Assembly: GCA_033398695.1 (NCBI GenBank)
Contig: CM065817.1
Coordinates: forward strand, 63,724,001 to 63,788,000
Length of the DNA stretch: 64,000 nucleotides
Direction of reading: 5' to 3'
Source of the DNA: Orobanche coerulescens
Lineage: Eukaryota > Streptophyta > Magnoliopsida > Lamiales > Orobanchaceae
The first letter of the stretch is position 1. Every line of letters starts with the position of its first letter. Position numbers and translations under genes: made by a program. The notes beneath the pieces are model-generated. The model did not search any database. It saw only the letters and a list, made by a program, of their open reading frames with translations, and was not told where the DNA came from. Below, one piece after another: positions 44,549 to 55,540 of this stretch.

Positions 44549-45689
44549 ATGATGTTTGAATTACTCCTATGTTGTTACTTCTTTCAATACTTCCCATACT
44601 ATATGTAACATTGAAGCGATCAACGATCAACCCATGGAGATCGACGAGCCGAACACATCGTACCAACCCGACTCAGGGAACGCCATCTCTCATCAATTGA
44701 CGGACGATATCGAGCCATGGATCGGTTTCGAGCCAAGTCTCGACATCGATCCAAGGAACGAGTCCGGAGATCGCACCAAACGAGAGGCGACCGTCCCTGT
44801 CGAAGAATTGGAAAGCATTACGATGGATCCAGTTCATCCAGAACGGGAAGTACAGATCGGCGCAAGCATCGACCACGAATTAAAGGGAGATCTGATCAAC
44901 TTGATACGTAGGAACATCGGAGTCTTTGCCTGGTCGCATCAAGATATGGTTGGCATAAGTCCCGAACATGCTTGCCATTATCTAAAGATCGACCGAGCAA
45001 TGAAGCCTGTTCACCAGAAGTGTAGGAAGTTCGGCCCCGAGAAATACGCGGCGCTCGACATAGAAGTCCAGAAGTTACTCAACAACAAATTGATCGGAGT
45101 AGCCACAGACGAACCACAGTGGGTCGCCAACGCGGTGCTCGTCAAAAAGCCAACTGGCTCCTGGAGGTTATGCATTGACTTCACCGACCTCAACGCGGCA
45201 TGTCCAAAAGATCACTTCCCGATGCCCCATATTGATCACTTGGTCGATAGTACGGCAGGATGCGAAATGATGTTATTTATGGATGCCTTCGCCGGGTATC
45301 ATCAAATCTTAATGGCGGAGGAAGACATAAAACACACATCTTTCCACACGGAAAAAGACATATACTTTTGGATCCGAATGCCGTTCGGCTTGAAAAACGC
45401 AGGGGCGACCTACCAGCGACTAGTCAACAGAATGTTCGCTAATCAGATCGGCAAGACCATGGAGGTCTACATTGACGATATCGTAGTCAAAAGCCTCAAG
45501 AAGGAAGATCACCTCAACGATCTCGCCGAGACGTTCGCCATCCTTGAGAAGTTTAACATGAAGTTGAACCCCAAGAAATGCAACTTCGGGGTGGGCTCCG
45601 GGAAGTTCCTGGGGCACATAGTGAGCCAAAGGGGGATCGAGGCGAACCCCACCAAGGTGCAGGCGATCCTTGACATGCAGGAACCGTGA
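44549..45689 (+). pseudogene. TE-F linker and reverse transcriptase
   Basis: After the stop: an acidic linker, then IGASIDHELKGDLINLIRRN, FAWSHQDMVGISPEHACHYL, and RT blocks WRLCIDFTDLNAACPKDHFPMPHID, MDAFAGYHQI and IRMPFGLKNAGATYQRLVN, with catalytic MEVYIDDIVVKS (YIDD) and NPKKCNFGVGSGKFLGHIVS. This is the Tat RT signature. Ends in TGA at 45687, probably CGA to TGA, within QEP-NIKQVQ. Confidence 0.92.
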
Positions 45690-46598
45690 AACATCAAGCA
45701 GGTGCAATGCCTCACAGGTTGTCTAGCCGCCCTCAACCGTTTCATATCACGGCTCGGCGATAAAAGCAAGCCTTTCTTCGCAACCATCAAGAACAAGAAG
45801 TTCGCATGGACGAAGGAAAGCCAGATAGCGTTCGCCAAGATAAAGGAATATCTATCTAACCCCCAGATCCTGGCAAAGCCGATCCCCGGTGAAAAATTAT
45901 TCCTTTACCTGGCAGCCTCGGAGGTCGCGCTGAGTGCCGTTCTGGTGCGAGCAGAGGGACAAGCCCACTTGCCGATCTACTATGTTAGCCAGGCTCTCCA
46001 CGACGCTGAGACACGTTATACGCCATTGGAGAAGATCGCCTACGCCTTTTTCATGAGTGTTCGTAAGCTGAGGGCTTACTTCTTCGCTCACCAAGTGGAA
46101 GTCCTAACAACTCTACCTCTAAGGCAGGTCCTACACCGACCGGACACCAACGGGCGACTCCTCCAGTGGTCGCTGGAGATCGCCCAATACAGTATCACTT
46201 ACGCTCCTCGCACGGCGATCAAGGGCCAAGCTCTGGCGGACTTCGTGGTGGAATTAACTTTCCCTCATAGTCCAACCCAGGTCGGCCGACCTGCCTGGAA
46301 GTTATATGTGGATGGCTCAGCGACCAATTCGAGAGCAGGGGCAGGGATTGTCCTCATCAGCCCCGACGGTCAGAGTTTCACAAATGCTGTACGTTTCAGT
46401 TTTCGTGCGACCAACAATGAAGCTGAATACGAAGCTTTGGTAGGCGGGCTCGATCTAGCCCTCGCCCTAGATGTTCGTTGCCTCCATATCTTCATGGACT
46501 CCCTTTTGGTCGTGAACCAAGTCAAGGGAGAATATGAGGCGCCTTGGACAGATGGTCAAATACCAAGAGCTGGTCGCCGAAATGTGCACAAAATTTGA
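45690..46598 (+). pseudogene. TE-F RNase H and start of archaeal-type RNase H
   Basis: CLTGCLAALNRFISRLGDK and FLYLAASEVALSAVLVR form the Gypsy RNase H, here degenerate at its first Asp (LYLAAS). The second RNase H begins KLYVDGSATNSRAGAGIVL (D), NNEAEYEALVGGL (E) and IFMDSLLVVNQV (D), the archaeal-type domain that marks the Tat lineage. A frameshift near 46540 moves the rest to the next frame. Confidence 0.92.
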
Positions 46599-47499
46599 AG
46601 AGGTGCTAATCGAACAAGTCCCGAGAGAGCACAACTCCCAGGCCGATGCTCTTTCAAAACTAGCATCATCGGATGGGGCAGCCGACTTCTCCAATATACA
46701 AATCACAAAGTCAGTAAGGCCGGCGATCGACAGAAGCCTGGTTACCATGATTGCCATCGCCGAGGAAAATTGGATGACTCCATTCATCAAATACTTAAAG
46801 GACGGAACGATCCCTGACGACCGTGTTAAAGCTCGCCAACTCCAGCTCCGTGCAACCAGATATACCCTATTGGACGACCACCTTTACAAGCCAGCCTTCA
46901 GTCTTCCCCTCCTCAAGTGTATTACACCGGAGGAAGGTCGGCTCATTTTAGCCGAGATCCATGACGGGGTTTGCGGAAACCATGCGGGCGGGCGAGCTCT
47001 CATCCATAAGACAACCAGGCAAGGTTTTTTCTGGCCATCACTTCAGAAGGATGCGATCGCCTATGCCAGATCGTGTCACAGGTGCCAGATAATGGGCCCA
47101 AACATCAAACTCTCCCCCGAACAGCTCACCTCCATGTATAGCCCTTGGCCATTTGCGCAATGGGGCATCGACCTTATAGGTCCCTTGCCGACGGCTCCAG
47201 GGGGCTGTAAGTTCGCCATCGTAGGGGTCGACTATTTCACCAAATGGGCTGAGGCCGAACCGCTCAACAAGATCGGCCAAGACCAAGTGATCAAGTTTAT
47301 ATGGAAAAACGTCGTATGCCGATTCGGTCTGCCCCAGGCCATCATCTCCAACAACGGAAAACAGTTCGACGACTTAGAAGTCATGCAATTCTGTGAAAAG
47401 TGGGGAATCAAAAGGTTATTCTCAGCGCCCTATCACCCTCAGACGAACGGGCAAGTAGAGGCAGTGAATAATATCCTCAAACACACGATTAAAGCATGA
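46534..47499 (+). pseudogene. TE-F end of second RNase H and integrase core
   Basis: VPREHNSQADALSKLAS completes the second RNase H (last catalytic D). The integrase zinc domain is HDGVCGNHAGGRALIHK... CHRCQIMGP; the core is GIDLIGPLPTAPGG (D), AIISNNGKQF, where the usual ISDNG second catalytic Asp is Asn, and HPQTNGQVEAVN (E). It ends in TGA at 47497, where relatives continue. Confidence 0.92.
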
Positions 47500-47991
47500 C
47501 TCGAATCCAGGCAAGGACGATGGGCGAGCGAGCTCCCAGACGTTTTGTGGTCCTACCGAACGACGACCCGCAATTCAACCGGCGAAACCCCATTCGCCCT
47601 TGCCTTCGGAACAGAAGCGGTGATTCCTTCAGAGATCGCCGTCCTCAGCCATCGAACCGAACAGGAGATGACGACCGACAACAATGTGGCCCGGCGAATC
47701 GACCTAGACATGCTCGAAGAACGACAACTGACCTCAGAAATGAAGAACACAATCCACAAAAGGAGAGCCGAGAAGTTCTTCAACTCAAAGGTCAAATAAA
47801 TAAGGTTTCAAGTGGGCGATCTCGTACTCAAGAAGATCCAAACCCACACAGGCATTTTCGGTCCGAACTGGGAAGGACCTTTCAGAGTATCCAGATGGCT
47901 AACTAAAGGAGCCTACGAACTGGAACATCCTGACGGTACTCCGGATCGATACCCTTGGAACGCCGTGCATCTGAAAAAATACTACCAGTGA
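47500..47991 (+). pseudogene. TE-F integrase C-terminal domain
   Basis: RWASELPDVLWSYRTTTRNSTGETPFALAFGTEAVIPSEI, then a stop (TAA near 47797), then in frame FQVGDLVLKK, FGPNWEGPFRV, GAYELEHPDG and WNAVHLKKYYQ ending TGA at about 47991. This is the normal C-terminus of a Tat integrase; no chromodomain. Confidence 0.9.
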
Positions 47992-49030
47992 TAATTTTGT
48001 ATTCAATTTCATCGATGTACAAGGAATATAATTAGATTTTTTCCTATCCCATCTATTCTGGCGATCGCCCCACCAGGCATATCGCATACCGCCGACGATC
48101 GTTGCTCACGACGATCCGAGGTAAAATCAATGCAGCCATGGTCCTGGAGGTCGATGGAACCGACAGCTTCGCCCATGCAAGGTTCCTTTGGGCTGAGATC
48201 GCCCGCCCTTCGTTTAAATACGAGGCCGGCGTAGCCGAAGGACCCTCCAAAATAATCAGTAGGCACGATCGCACGCCCTCAAGGTACATCATTTAACATG
48301 GTGAACCCGGACAATGCGACATGCCACTACCCCCGTTTCAACGTACACCGTCGAGGGTCGCCATCTTCATGGCGGGCCGAGGTGGAAGCAGTGCTGACAA
48401 GCCGCGGACGTGGAGTCGAATAAGCCGACGACGCCCCGCGCAAGGACTCCTCCGGACCAAGATCGCCCGCCTTTCGTTTTAATACAAGGCAGGCGTAGCC
48501 TAACGGAGGACCCTCACAAAAAGTGAGTCGCGGGATACACAATATCCCTCGCACACAAAGACATGATTGGGGAGGTCGGTCCATCGAACACCCCAACCGT
48601 ACATGATTTTTCAGAATCGACAAAACTGAAGATAGCTCGCCAGAAAAACTAGTTTTTGTTTCCTTACTTACAATATATAAACAAAAATAAGGGGGCAGAG
48701 ATGGGTCGAGCTAATCCCAAACACGATCGGCTTCGCTCAAACACACACAGGACGATCGGAGTCTTTCGACGAAGATTACAAGTAAGAATTCCGATTCAAA
48801 ACATATCAATGCTTTCAACACTCAGACGATCGGTCGGATGAACAAAACGTCGAAAGCAATCATACACGTACTTGTAAAAATTGCACGCAAACATTCAAAT
48901 GCGATCGTATATAAAGAGACAGTATGAAAAGGGGAACATTTTATTCATAACGCAAGTTTCATACATTACGGGGCCCGAAGGCATTACAAAAGAAAAAAGT
49001 ACAAGTTACAGAGGAAAACAAAAATGCCTC
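47992..49030 (+). other. TE-F 3' region with imperfect repeats
   Basis: Non-coding on the plus strand. Two related units near 48165-48260 and 48440-48530 share GATCGCCCGCC...TTTAAATAC-A-GGC-GGCGTAGCC; these match units in TE-C and TE-K. The part from about 48640 to 49030 is AT-rich with no feature I recognise. Confidence 0.7.
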
Positions 49031-49964
49031 TCAAGGCCCCGCCGGCTGGTCATCGCCCTCAGGTTGCGGATCGGCTTGGGCCCCCCCATCGGCCTCGGGA
49101 TGAATGAGTTTACCGGTATACCAACTCAAGTCGATCCCGAAGTCGACAAAGTCAAGGATCGGCAAGGAGAACTCTGGGTGCAGAGGATGCTCGAGGGCAT
49201 AGGATTTGAAGCTCTCCATCAGGGGACCGACCTCGATCCCTGCCTTTTTAGCGGCTCGAACAGCGTCAGCATAGGCCACGTAATAAGCGAATTCGCCGAC
49301 GAGCTCAACGTTGAGGTAGGGATCGACCTCGATCGCCTTCAGTTGCCCCTTCAAATCCGCGGCCGTCTTCTCAGCCTCCGCTAGCTCGACCACCTGGGCG
49401 GCATTCTCACCCTTGGCCTTCTCCAGCTCCTTCTTCGCCGCCTCCAGCTCACTGCTGAGCCGATCCACCATCACCTTCAGCCCGTCCGCCTCCTCCTGCG
49501 AAGCCGCGAACTTCTGGCGGGTTTCCTTCTCCTTATCACGGGACCGATCGGCATCCTCCTTAGAGCGGCTCAGCTCCTGCTTCAATCGGTCAACGTCATG
49601 TTTAGCCCTTTTGGCCGTCTCCTCATACTCCTTCTCCATAGACTGGATCCGGTTGGCAAACTCGATATTTTTGTTCCGGGCGGCCTCGAGGTCACTATGG
49701 AGACGAGCAGTGGAGGGTCGCCCCTCAAAATCCTTAGAGGCTTGGACGGCCATCGTCACCGTCTGGAGAGCCAGGGCAAGGGTCGCCTGCATGGCATCTA
49801 CAGATCGACGACGAGCGATCGCATCAAGATCGGTCGTCCAGGCCTTGGGCAGAGAGGAGATAGCCTGCTGGATGTAAGTGGGGACGTCGAGAGATGTTTG
49901 CGGAGCCTTGCTCGACAAAAAGTCCATCACCATAGGAGCAACGTCCGGGTCGGCAAGACGAACC
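49031..49964 (-). CDS. TE-F antisense ORF, exon 2 (coiled-coil protein)
   Basis: Minus-strand frame of about 311 codons without a stop, on the strand opposite to gag-pol. It has a helical N-terminal part (IQQAISSLPKAW), then a long heptad-like coiled coil rich in Lys/Glu/Ala (QSMEKEYEETAKRAKHD... LSSELEAAKKELEKAKGE), then FAYYVAYADAVRAAKKAGIEVGPL and an acidic Gln/Pro tail. Antisense ORFs in the 3' region are known from Tat-lineage elements (e.g. Grande-type); their role is unknown. It has stayed open although the sense genes have many stops. It is preceded by a probable intron (49965-50048) and a short upstream exon. Confidence 0.8.
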
Positions 49965-50048
49965 ATGCAGCACAAACCAAAGAAACCAAAGAGTTAGCCT
50001 ATACCTTGCCCAGAATGCCTAACTCAGAAAATTTTGATCCTGTCTTAC
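49965..50048 (-). other. Probable 84-nt intron of the TE-F antisense ORF
   Basis: On the minus strand a good donor (CAACAG/GTAAGA, boundary 50049/50048) follows an open frame, and the downstream frame is recovered exactly if the intron ends at 49965. The acceptor expected to read TGCAG reads TGCAT, so the last base appears mutated. Confidence 0.55.
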
Positions 50049-50304
50049 CTGTTGACTAGCTCGGGATCGCGTCCAAAATAAGGCTTGCCCCGAGAGGTTT
50101 CTGCCTCGGCGATCGCCACCTTCTTCATCGAGCCGCCAGATGATCGGGAGCCGGGGACCGAAGGCCTAGGGCCTGATCGCTCCATCATCGGGATGGCAGA
50201 GATAGGAGCCGCAGCAACCGGAGGCTCAAGAATGGATACATCCGCCTCGGAAATCGACGGGGACTCCTCCGACCTCCGCCTCTTGCGGCGCTGAAGCTGT
50301 TCCT
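50049..50304 (-). CDS. TE-F antisense ORF, exon 1 (cut by TE-I)
   Basis: Open minus-strand frame of about 85 codons with a basic stretch QRRKRRRSEES (possible nuclear localisation signal), a Ser/Pro-rich middle and GKPYFGRDPELVN at the donor site. The start codon is lost beyond the TE-I insertion at 50305. Confidence 0.65.
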
Positions 50305-50457
50305 TGTAATATCTGGATTTATTACTGTGTATTTTACCTGTATTCGAACCTTGTATTATTCGGATTTGTGGTTTTGATTATTGGAGTATGATATTTCTTG
50401 CATTGGCATCCTTATACTTGAGTATAACATCATGCAAATTTTCTCATGCAAACTCGT

Positions 50458-50680
50458 GATAGCGCACGCTAAGAATGTAGCTTAACGCGCGCTATCGGCT
50501 GTTATTAGCGCACGCTACGTATAGGAGTTGCGTGCGCTAGACACTGAATTATTGAGGTAGGTGGCTAGCACATGCGCCATCCGGGACATGGGTCCGGATG
50601 AGATTCCCGCGGACGAACCTAGACAGATTTGGAGTCAACGCTCATTAGCGCGCGCTAAGTATGTATGGTAGCGTGCGCTA
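50458..50680. repeat. TAGCG-NN-CGCTA palindromes upstream of TE-I TATA box
   Basis: Copies at about 50458 (TAGCGCACGCTA), 50482 (TAACGCGCGCTA), 50506, 50529, 50646 (TAGCGCGCGCTA) and 50669 (TAGCGTGCGCTA). They sit in U3 right before the TATA candidate at 50701. Confidence 0.85.
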
Positions 50681-50700
50681 ATTAGCTAATAATGCAGAAT

Positions 50701-50711
50701 ATTATAAATGG
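50701..50711 (+). promoter_or_regulatory. Candidate TATA box of TE-I LTR
   Basis: ATTATAAATGG about 20 bp after the last palindrome of the first cluster, followed by a pyrimidine-rich region (TTTCATTTCTTTCGCCC) suited to transcription start. Confidence 0.55.
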
Positions 50712-51533
50712 GACAACAACCCATTTTGGCTTTCATTTCTTTCGCCCATTCTTCATCCTTGAGAGGCCAGAGAGCTTTAATCATTCCTTTAACACACTTA
50801 GAACGTATATTAGTGATCTTTGAACATTGGTTATCACTTGTGAGTGATCATTGAAGAGAAGTAACACCTTGGAGTGGCACATAACCAACCGGAGTCCGAT
50901 TCTACCTTGTGGTTCAGTGATTTCGGCATATTAAGGTATGTTCAACCTATCACCAGTCTTAGTTTTGGATTCTAAGGGATAAGATGATCATGTTAGCGAG
51001 ATATTGAATTTCATTAGTGAATTATTCAACAACATCATGTTTAGAAGATTGGAATGTCTACAATTACGATATTATTGTTGGAACCTTGAAGTCGGAATCC
51101 TAGTACTTCAAATGATGAGAGAAACATTCTGAAGTTAACAATCCGTATGATTTATTTTATCTTTGTGATCATGAATTGGAGGTGATATTATAAGAACGTA
51201 AAGGAAGAATCATCTTAGGAAATATTCTTTCGTATAAGTTGGAATTTTTAGTTCACCTCAAGATGAAGTCTGAATATGTATAATGATAGTAGAATCTAAT
51301 ACATCAACCGAAGATCACCAACTTCGCATGAGAATTGTAATCAAGATAGATTATGGTGTTATGATGATTATACGTATACTTGCATCTTGAAGTTGTTATT
51401 ATCCTTGAGATCATTCATAAGGGTTATGATCATAACATGAAGTCGGATAACAAACATCAAATCACTGAGGGATTCGCTTACTTCATCACCATGTATATAA
51501 TCTGCTGCCCTCCAGTGAACTGCCATGCACTAT

Positions 51534-51745
51534 TAGCGTGCGCTAAGCTACGTGAATGAACGTGCGCTATCGAGTATGTTTAGCGTACGCCACATTTGCA
51601 ACTTAGTGTGCGCTAAGTCATCAGGCGAGTCAGTCGGCTGATCAGTGAGGTACTGACCGTGCATGGTTAGCGTACGCTAGGCTGTGTGTATTGCGTGCGC
51701 TAACGAGTAGCATTAACGTACGCTACATAGGATGCATAGCGTGCG
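51534..51745. repeat. Second palindrome cluster in TE-I LTR
   Basis: Further copies and decayed copies (TAGCGTGCGCTAAG, AACGTGCGCTAT, TAGCGTACGCCA, TAGCGTACGCTAGG, TTGCGTGCGCTAAC, TAACGTACGCTAC, TAGCGTGCGTTAAG). This cluster is downstream of the presumed transcription start. Confidence 0.8.
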
Positions 51746-52018
51746 TTAAGCTGTCCAGGCAGATTGCATATTAAGGACTTCCTACCAAATTGTTGAATTG
51801 TTAGACGTTCATTCAGCATGAAATGAATTCTGTGCTATTTGTTTTGTTAAGGTTCGAGCTTAACACGTGATTGATCGAAGGGGACGACCTTCGAGTATTT
51901 TGATATTCGTGGAAGTTTATTCTTGTCAACGAACCGAGGCAAGTACTCTAATTAGAATTGTTTATATTATGACAATTATGATGTGATTGTATCGTGTAAA
52001 TATGTTGTGAATATATGT

Positions 52019-52160
52019 CCACCATGCGTTGATCCGACGGGAATCATCATGGGAATCTATAGCTGTGTGCGCTGGATCGTTGGACAGGTAGTTCCACCAT
52101 GTGTTGGTCCGACGGGATCATCATGGGAATCTATAGATGTGTGCGCTGGATCGTTGGAAT
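52019..52160. repeat. Two-unit ~72 bp minisatellite in TE-I LTR
   Basis: CCACCATG(C/T)GTTG(A/G)TCCGACGGG... ATCATCATGGGAATCTATAG... GTGTGCGCTGGATCGTTGGA is present twice. The TCCGACGGG core and CTATAG word are shared with the TE-G tandem repeat. Confidence 0.85.
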
Positions 52161-52663
52161 ACCATCAGTATGTTGAAACTGTTATGATATGATATGTGTT
52201 GTGGATATTCTCACTGGAGAAACTTGTTATGATATAATTGTTGTTTATATCACTGTTGTATGATTATTGTACTTGTACTAGCATCGTTGTGCTAACCCCT
52301 TCGGGGGTGAACATTTGTGTATGTTCAGGATCCAAGAGAGCGGGGAAACAACCACTGGAGATGCATGACGACGAGGGTGCAGAGTGATGTTCCGGCCGGG
52401 TTTACTGTCTGTTGTTTGTTGGTTATTTCAATAAGTACTCGAGTACGTCGTCCGTTTATAGTGTTTGGATTTTAGTGATGTAATAATAACTCTTCATTGG
52501 ATATTTGTATTTCGGTTTTGAACCAGACGGTTGTATTTTACTTCAGCAATTTCATAAAGCGGTATCTGTTATTGTCTTTTCTTTTAATCAGCCTTGTAAA
52601 TTCTTCTGTAAAGGATTTACGGCGCCGTAATATTCCTGAATATATTGGGGGTGTTATAGAATA

Positions 52664-52675
52664 TGGTATCGGAGC
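52664..52675 (+). promoter_or_regulatory. Primer-binding site of TE-I (tRNA-iMet type)
   Basis: TGGTATCGGAGC five bases after the LTR; again the G variant. Confidence 0.88.
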
Positions 52676-52892
52676 TAAGATTGTGGATATCTTGGCCGTT
52701 GGCTTAAAATAGGGGTCATTTATGTCTTTCGAGGTAACCGGCCGTGAATGACATCACTGTACTGCCTACGTCTTCATGCGAACGGTGGTTATAAGTTCCT
52801 AAACTCTATCTCGTTCTTTCCATGTTGTACTTTTTATACTTGAACATTGGAACAATGTTGTTTCATGTATATTAAGTACTTGTGCTTACAGT

Positions 52893-54128
52893 ATGTTGAG
52901 AGGCGGACGTGGACGTGGTCGCGGTCGTGGACGCGGACGAAGGAATGCTGAAAGGGAGGTGTTGCCTTCTAATCAGGCTAGTCATAGCTCAGGCGAGCCG
53001 CAGCAATCCATCAATAACGAACCGGAACCTGGTGTACCAGAAATCCTTCGTCAAGTTGTGAACCAGATGACTCAGTTCGCTCAGGTCGTGGACCGAATGC
53101 AAGTGGCGCGGAATTCGGCGAGGAGATGGACAACAAAGGATTCCGAAATGGGAAATCGAGGTGACCGATGGTTACAAGAGGTGGCAAAGATGCAACCACC
53201 CAAATTTGACGGCTTTTAGAGACTCCCACTTGGGACCATTGGTTGAAGGCTGGAGAAAATTTTCTTTGGAATTAATTGCCGGATGACAGGAGAGCTCCTA
53301 TTGCCCGATGCTACGATAGGGGAAGCATCCGAGTGGTGGGAAGCTATCCGACCTGCAGATCATGATGCCGATTGGACGGAATTTAAAATGATGATGGAAG
53401 CTCAGTATTGCCCTCGTCCTGTGAGGGAACCCAAAATTCGAGAATTTTTCTCCGCTCAGCCATCAGATGAACCTGTATCCCAGACGATTAAGACGTTTAA
53501 CCAGCAATTAGCATTTGTTCGACATCTGGTCAGAACAGATGCGGAGATGATGATTCATTTTGAAATGAGAATGAAACCAGAAATCCAGAGGTACATGTCC
53601 GATTTTGAATGTACCACTCTCCGCCAATACCAGGATAAGGCGTTGGCGTACGAAATAAAAGAAGCAGCAATGGCGAAGTTTATGGAGTCGAAGAAATAGA
53701 AAGTCTCTGGTACTTTTACAGAGCACAAGAGCAGTGGGCCCCGCAAGGCCCAGTCTTCTTTTTCTTTCAAGAAACCTCCGCACCCATCTAAGAGCGGAAA
53801 GAATTACGGAACAGTGTCAGCCACGACGGATACGGCTAGGAAGTGCTTTAATTGTGGTCGCCCAGGCCACCTTTGGCGCGATTGTTTGCGTACCCCAGTT
53901 ACATGTTTTGACTGCGGACAGGAAGGGCACCGTGCGACGTTTTGCAAGGACGCACCAAATACAATGGAACCCGTGCATCACAGCCAGTTCAGAAGGAAGC
54001 TAGTATCCAACAGACGCATCAAAGTGTTCAGATGCCTCAAAACTTTGGCCGCGGATGAGGCAGAGGACAATGGGACCGAAAGGGGACATCGAGTGCCGGA
54101 TAAGTTCCCCCACGTCTGTATGAGATGA
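52893..54128 (+). pseudogene. TE-I gag
   Basis: ATG at 52893 followed by an Arg/Gly-rich start (MLRGGRGRGRGRGRG), then ILRQVVNQMTQFAQVVDRM and QPPKFDGF, with a break at 53217. Frame resumes at about 53283: WWEAIRPADHDADWTEFKMMMEAQYCP... YMSDFECTTLRQYQDKALAYE. A TAG at 53697 precedes the zinc-knuckle part, with CFNCGRPGHLWRDC and CFDCGQEGHRATFC. It ends in TGA at 54126-54128, overlapping the protease ATG by 4 bp exactly as in TE-A. Confidence 0.9.
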
Positions 54129-54622
54129 GGAGGACAGACGATCAGGATGCTGCTGTCGCATCAGGTACTGTCCAGATCTTTTCCCAGCCAGTTAGCGTTT
54201 TATTCGATACAGGAGCTATGCATTCTTTTATATCTTTGTCTTGTGTAAATCGTTTGAATATTTCCGGTTTTCATACTTGTGAACCTTATGTTGTTGGTTT
54301 ACCTAGTGGAGAGAGGATTGTCAGAAACTTAGAAACTAGAAATTTCCCTGTATCATTTGGAGGCAGAGAGTGGCTCTCAAATCTGATCGTGATAGAAATG
54401 CAAGGAGATGACCTGATACTCGGAGAAGATTGGATTAATCGATATGGAGCAATTGTAAACTACCGAAGGAGGAATATCTCGCTGATCGCTGACGACGGTT
54501 CCGAAATTTTGTTCGAGGGATGGAAACCGGGCAGCTCAGGAAAATTGATCAAAGCGATGAAAGTCACGATTGTTGAAAGCAGTATGCAGGTATTGGTGTT
54601 ATGCAATGAAGAGAGAAGATGA
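54125..54622 (+). pseudogene. TE-I protease
   Basis: ATG at 54125 (MRRTDDQDAAVASG), with VSVLFDTGAMHSFIS as the retropepsin motif and LILGEDWINRYGA following. It matches TE-A protease in order and spacing. A shift near 54570-54620 moves DEIVELSSIPIVNEFPDVFPDELPGLPPRRDVEFTI into the next frame. Confidence 0.9.
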
Positions 54623-54925
54623 AATTGTGGAACTTTCATCCATTCCTATTGTGAACGAATTTCCAGATGTATTTCCTGACGAGTTACCTGGACTACCTCC
54701 ACGACGGGACGTAGAATTCACTATTGGTGGAACCCGGCTACACCAATTTCTAAGGCGCCATATCGTATGGCACCTCTTGAAATGTATGAACCAAGAAGCA
54801 ACTGGAGGAGTTCTTGGACAAAGGCTATATTGACCAGCGTTTCACCACAGGGAGCGCCCGATTCTTTTGTCCGAAAGAAGGATGGATCGCTTTGACTATG
54901 TATTGACTATCGAGAGCTGAACAAG
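54623..54925 (+). pseudogene. TE-I linker between protease and RT, frameshifted
   Basis: Contains the DVFPDELPGLPP linker and then the start of RT in shifted and stop-containing frames (words matching the PYRMAPLEM and VLFVRKKDGS blocks of relatives). Confidence 0.75.
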
Positions 54926-55540
54926 ATGACGATTAAGAACAAGTATCCGTTGCCACGGATTGATGATTTGTTTGACCAGTTGCAAGGGGCAACAGTATTT
55001 TCTAAAATCGATCTGAGATCAGGATACCATCAGCTGAGGATTAAGGAATCTGATGTTCCAAAGTCAGCATTCAGAACTCGCTACGGACACTATGAATTTG
55101 TAGTGATGCCATTTGGTCTCACTAATGCACCTGCTGTATTCATGCAGTTGATGAACGGAGTGTTCATCGAATACCTGGATAAATTTGTGGTCGTGTTCAT
55201 TGATGACATTCTGGTGTATTCTAAGAACCCCGAAGAGCATGCACAGCATTTTCGGATTGTATTAGAACTTTTGAGAAGAGAGCAACTGTACGCCAAACTC
55301 TCTAAGTGTGAATTCTGGCTAAAGGAAGTAATGTTCCTAGGTCATGTGGTATCAGCAGAAAGAGTCCGAGTAGATCCTCAGAAGATCGAAGCAATTATGG
55401 ATTGGAAGCCTCCAAAGAACGTGAAAGAAGTCCGAAGCTTCTTAGGACTTGCTGGATATTATCGTCGATTCATGGAAGGATTTTCTAAAATCTCCCGCCC
55501 ACTTACTCGACTCCTGCAGAAAACTCAAAAGTTTGAGTAG
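54926..55540 (+). pseudogene. TE-I reverse transcriptase
   Basis: [34 protein letters not shown] (with the conserved Gly that TE-A lacks), [17 protein letters not shown], catalytic [27 protein letters not shown]. Ends in TAG at 55538, where relatives have a Trp codon (KFEW). Confidence 0.92.

Larger units (their letters stand above)
32226..50304 (+). mobile_element. TE-F: Tat-lineage Ty3/Gypsy element, full size but decayed
   Basis: Plus strand: 5' LTR (32226-33187), PBS, leader, gag, protease, RT, RNase H, a second archaeal-type RNase H, integrase, 3' region, antisense ORF. It is interrupted by TE-G (34470-37590) and TE-H (38559-44314) and cut at 50304 by TE-I; the 3' LTR is missing. The second RNase H and the antisense ORF are hallmarks of the Tat lineage. 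Inactivating changes: stops at 33472, 33490, 38372, 44549, 45687 and 47497, frameshifts near 34140 and 46540, and substituted catalytic residues in protease and integrase. Confidence 0.92.
50305..52658 (+). repeat. TE-I 5' LTR (about 2.35 kb)
   Basis: Starts TGTAATATCTGG (the 3' LTR has TGTAATATCCGG) and ends GGGGGTGTTATA, with the usual final CA changed to TA. It contains two palindrome clusters and a two-unit minisatellite. No gene. Confidence 0.9.

Noticed and set aside
49413..49877. 154-codon plus-strand Ser-rich frame
   Set aside because: Complementary shadow of the antisense coiled-coil ORF.
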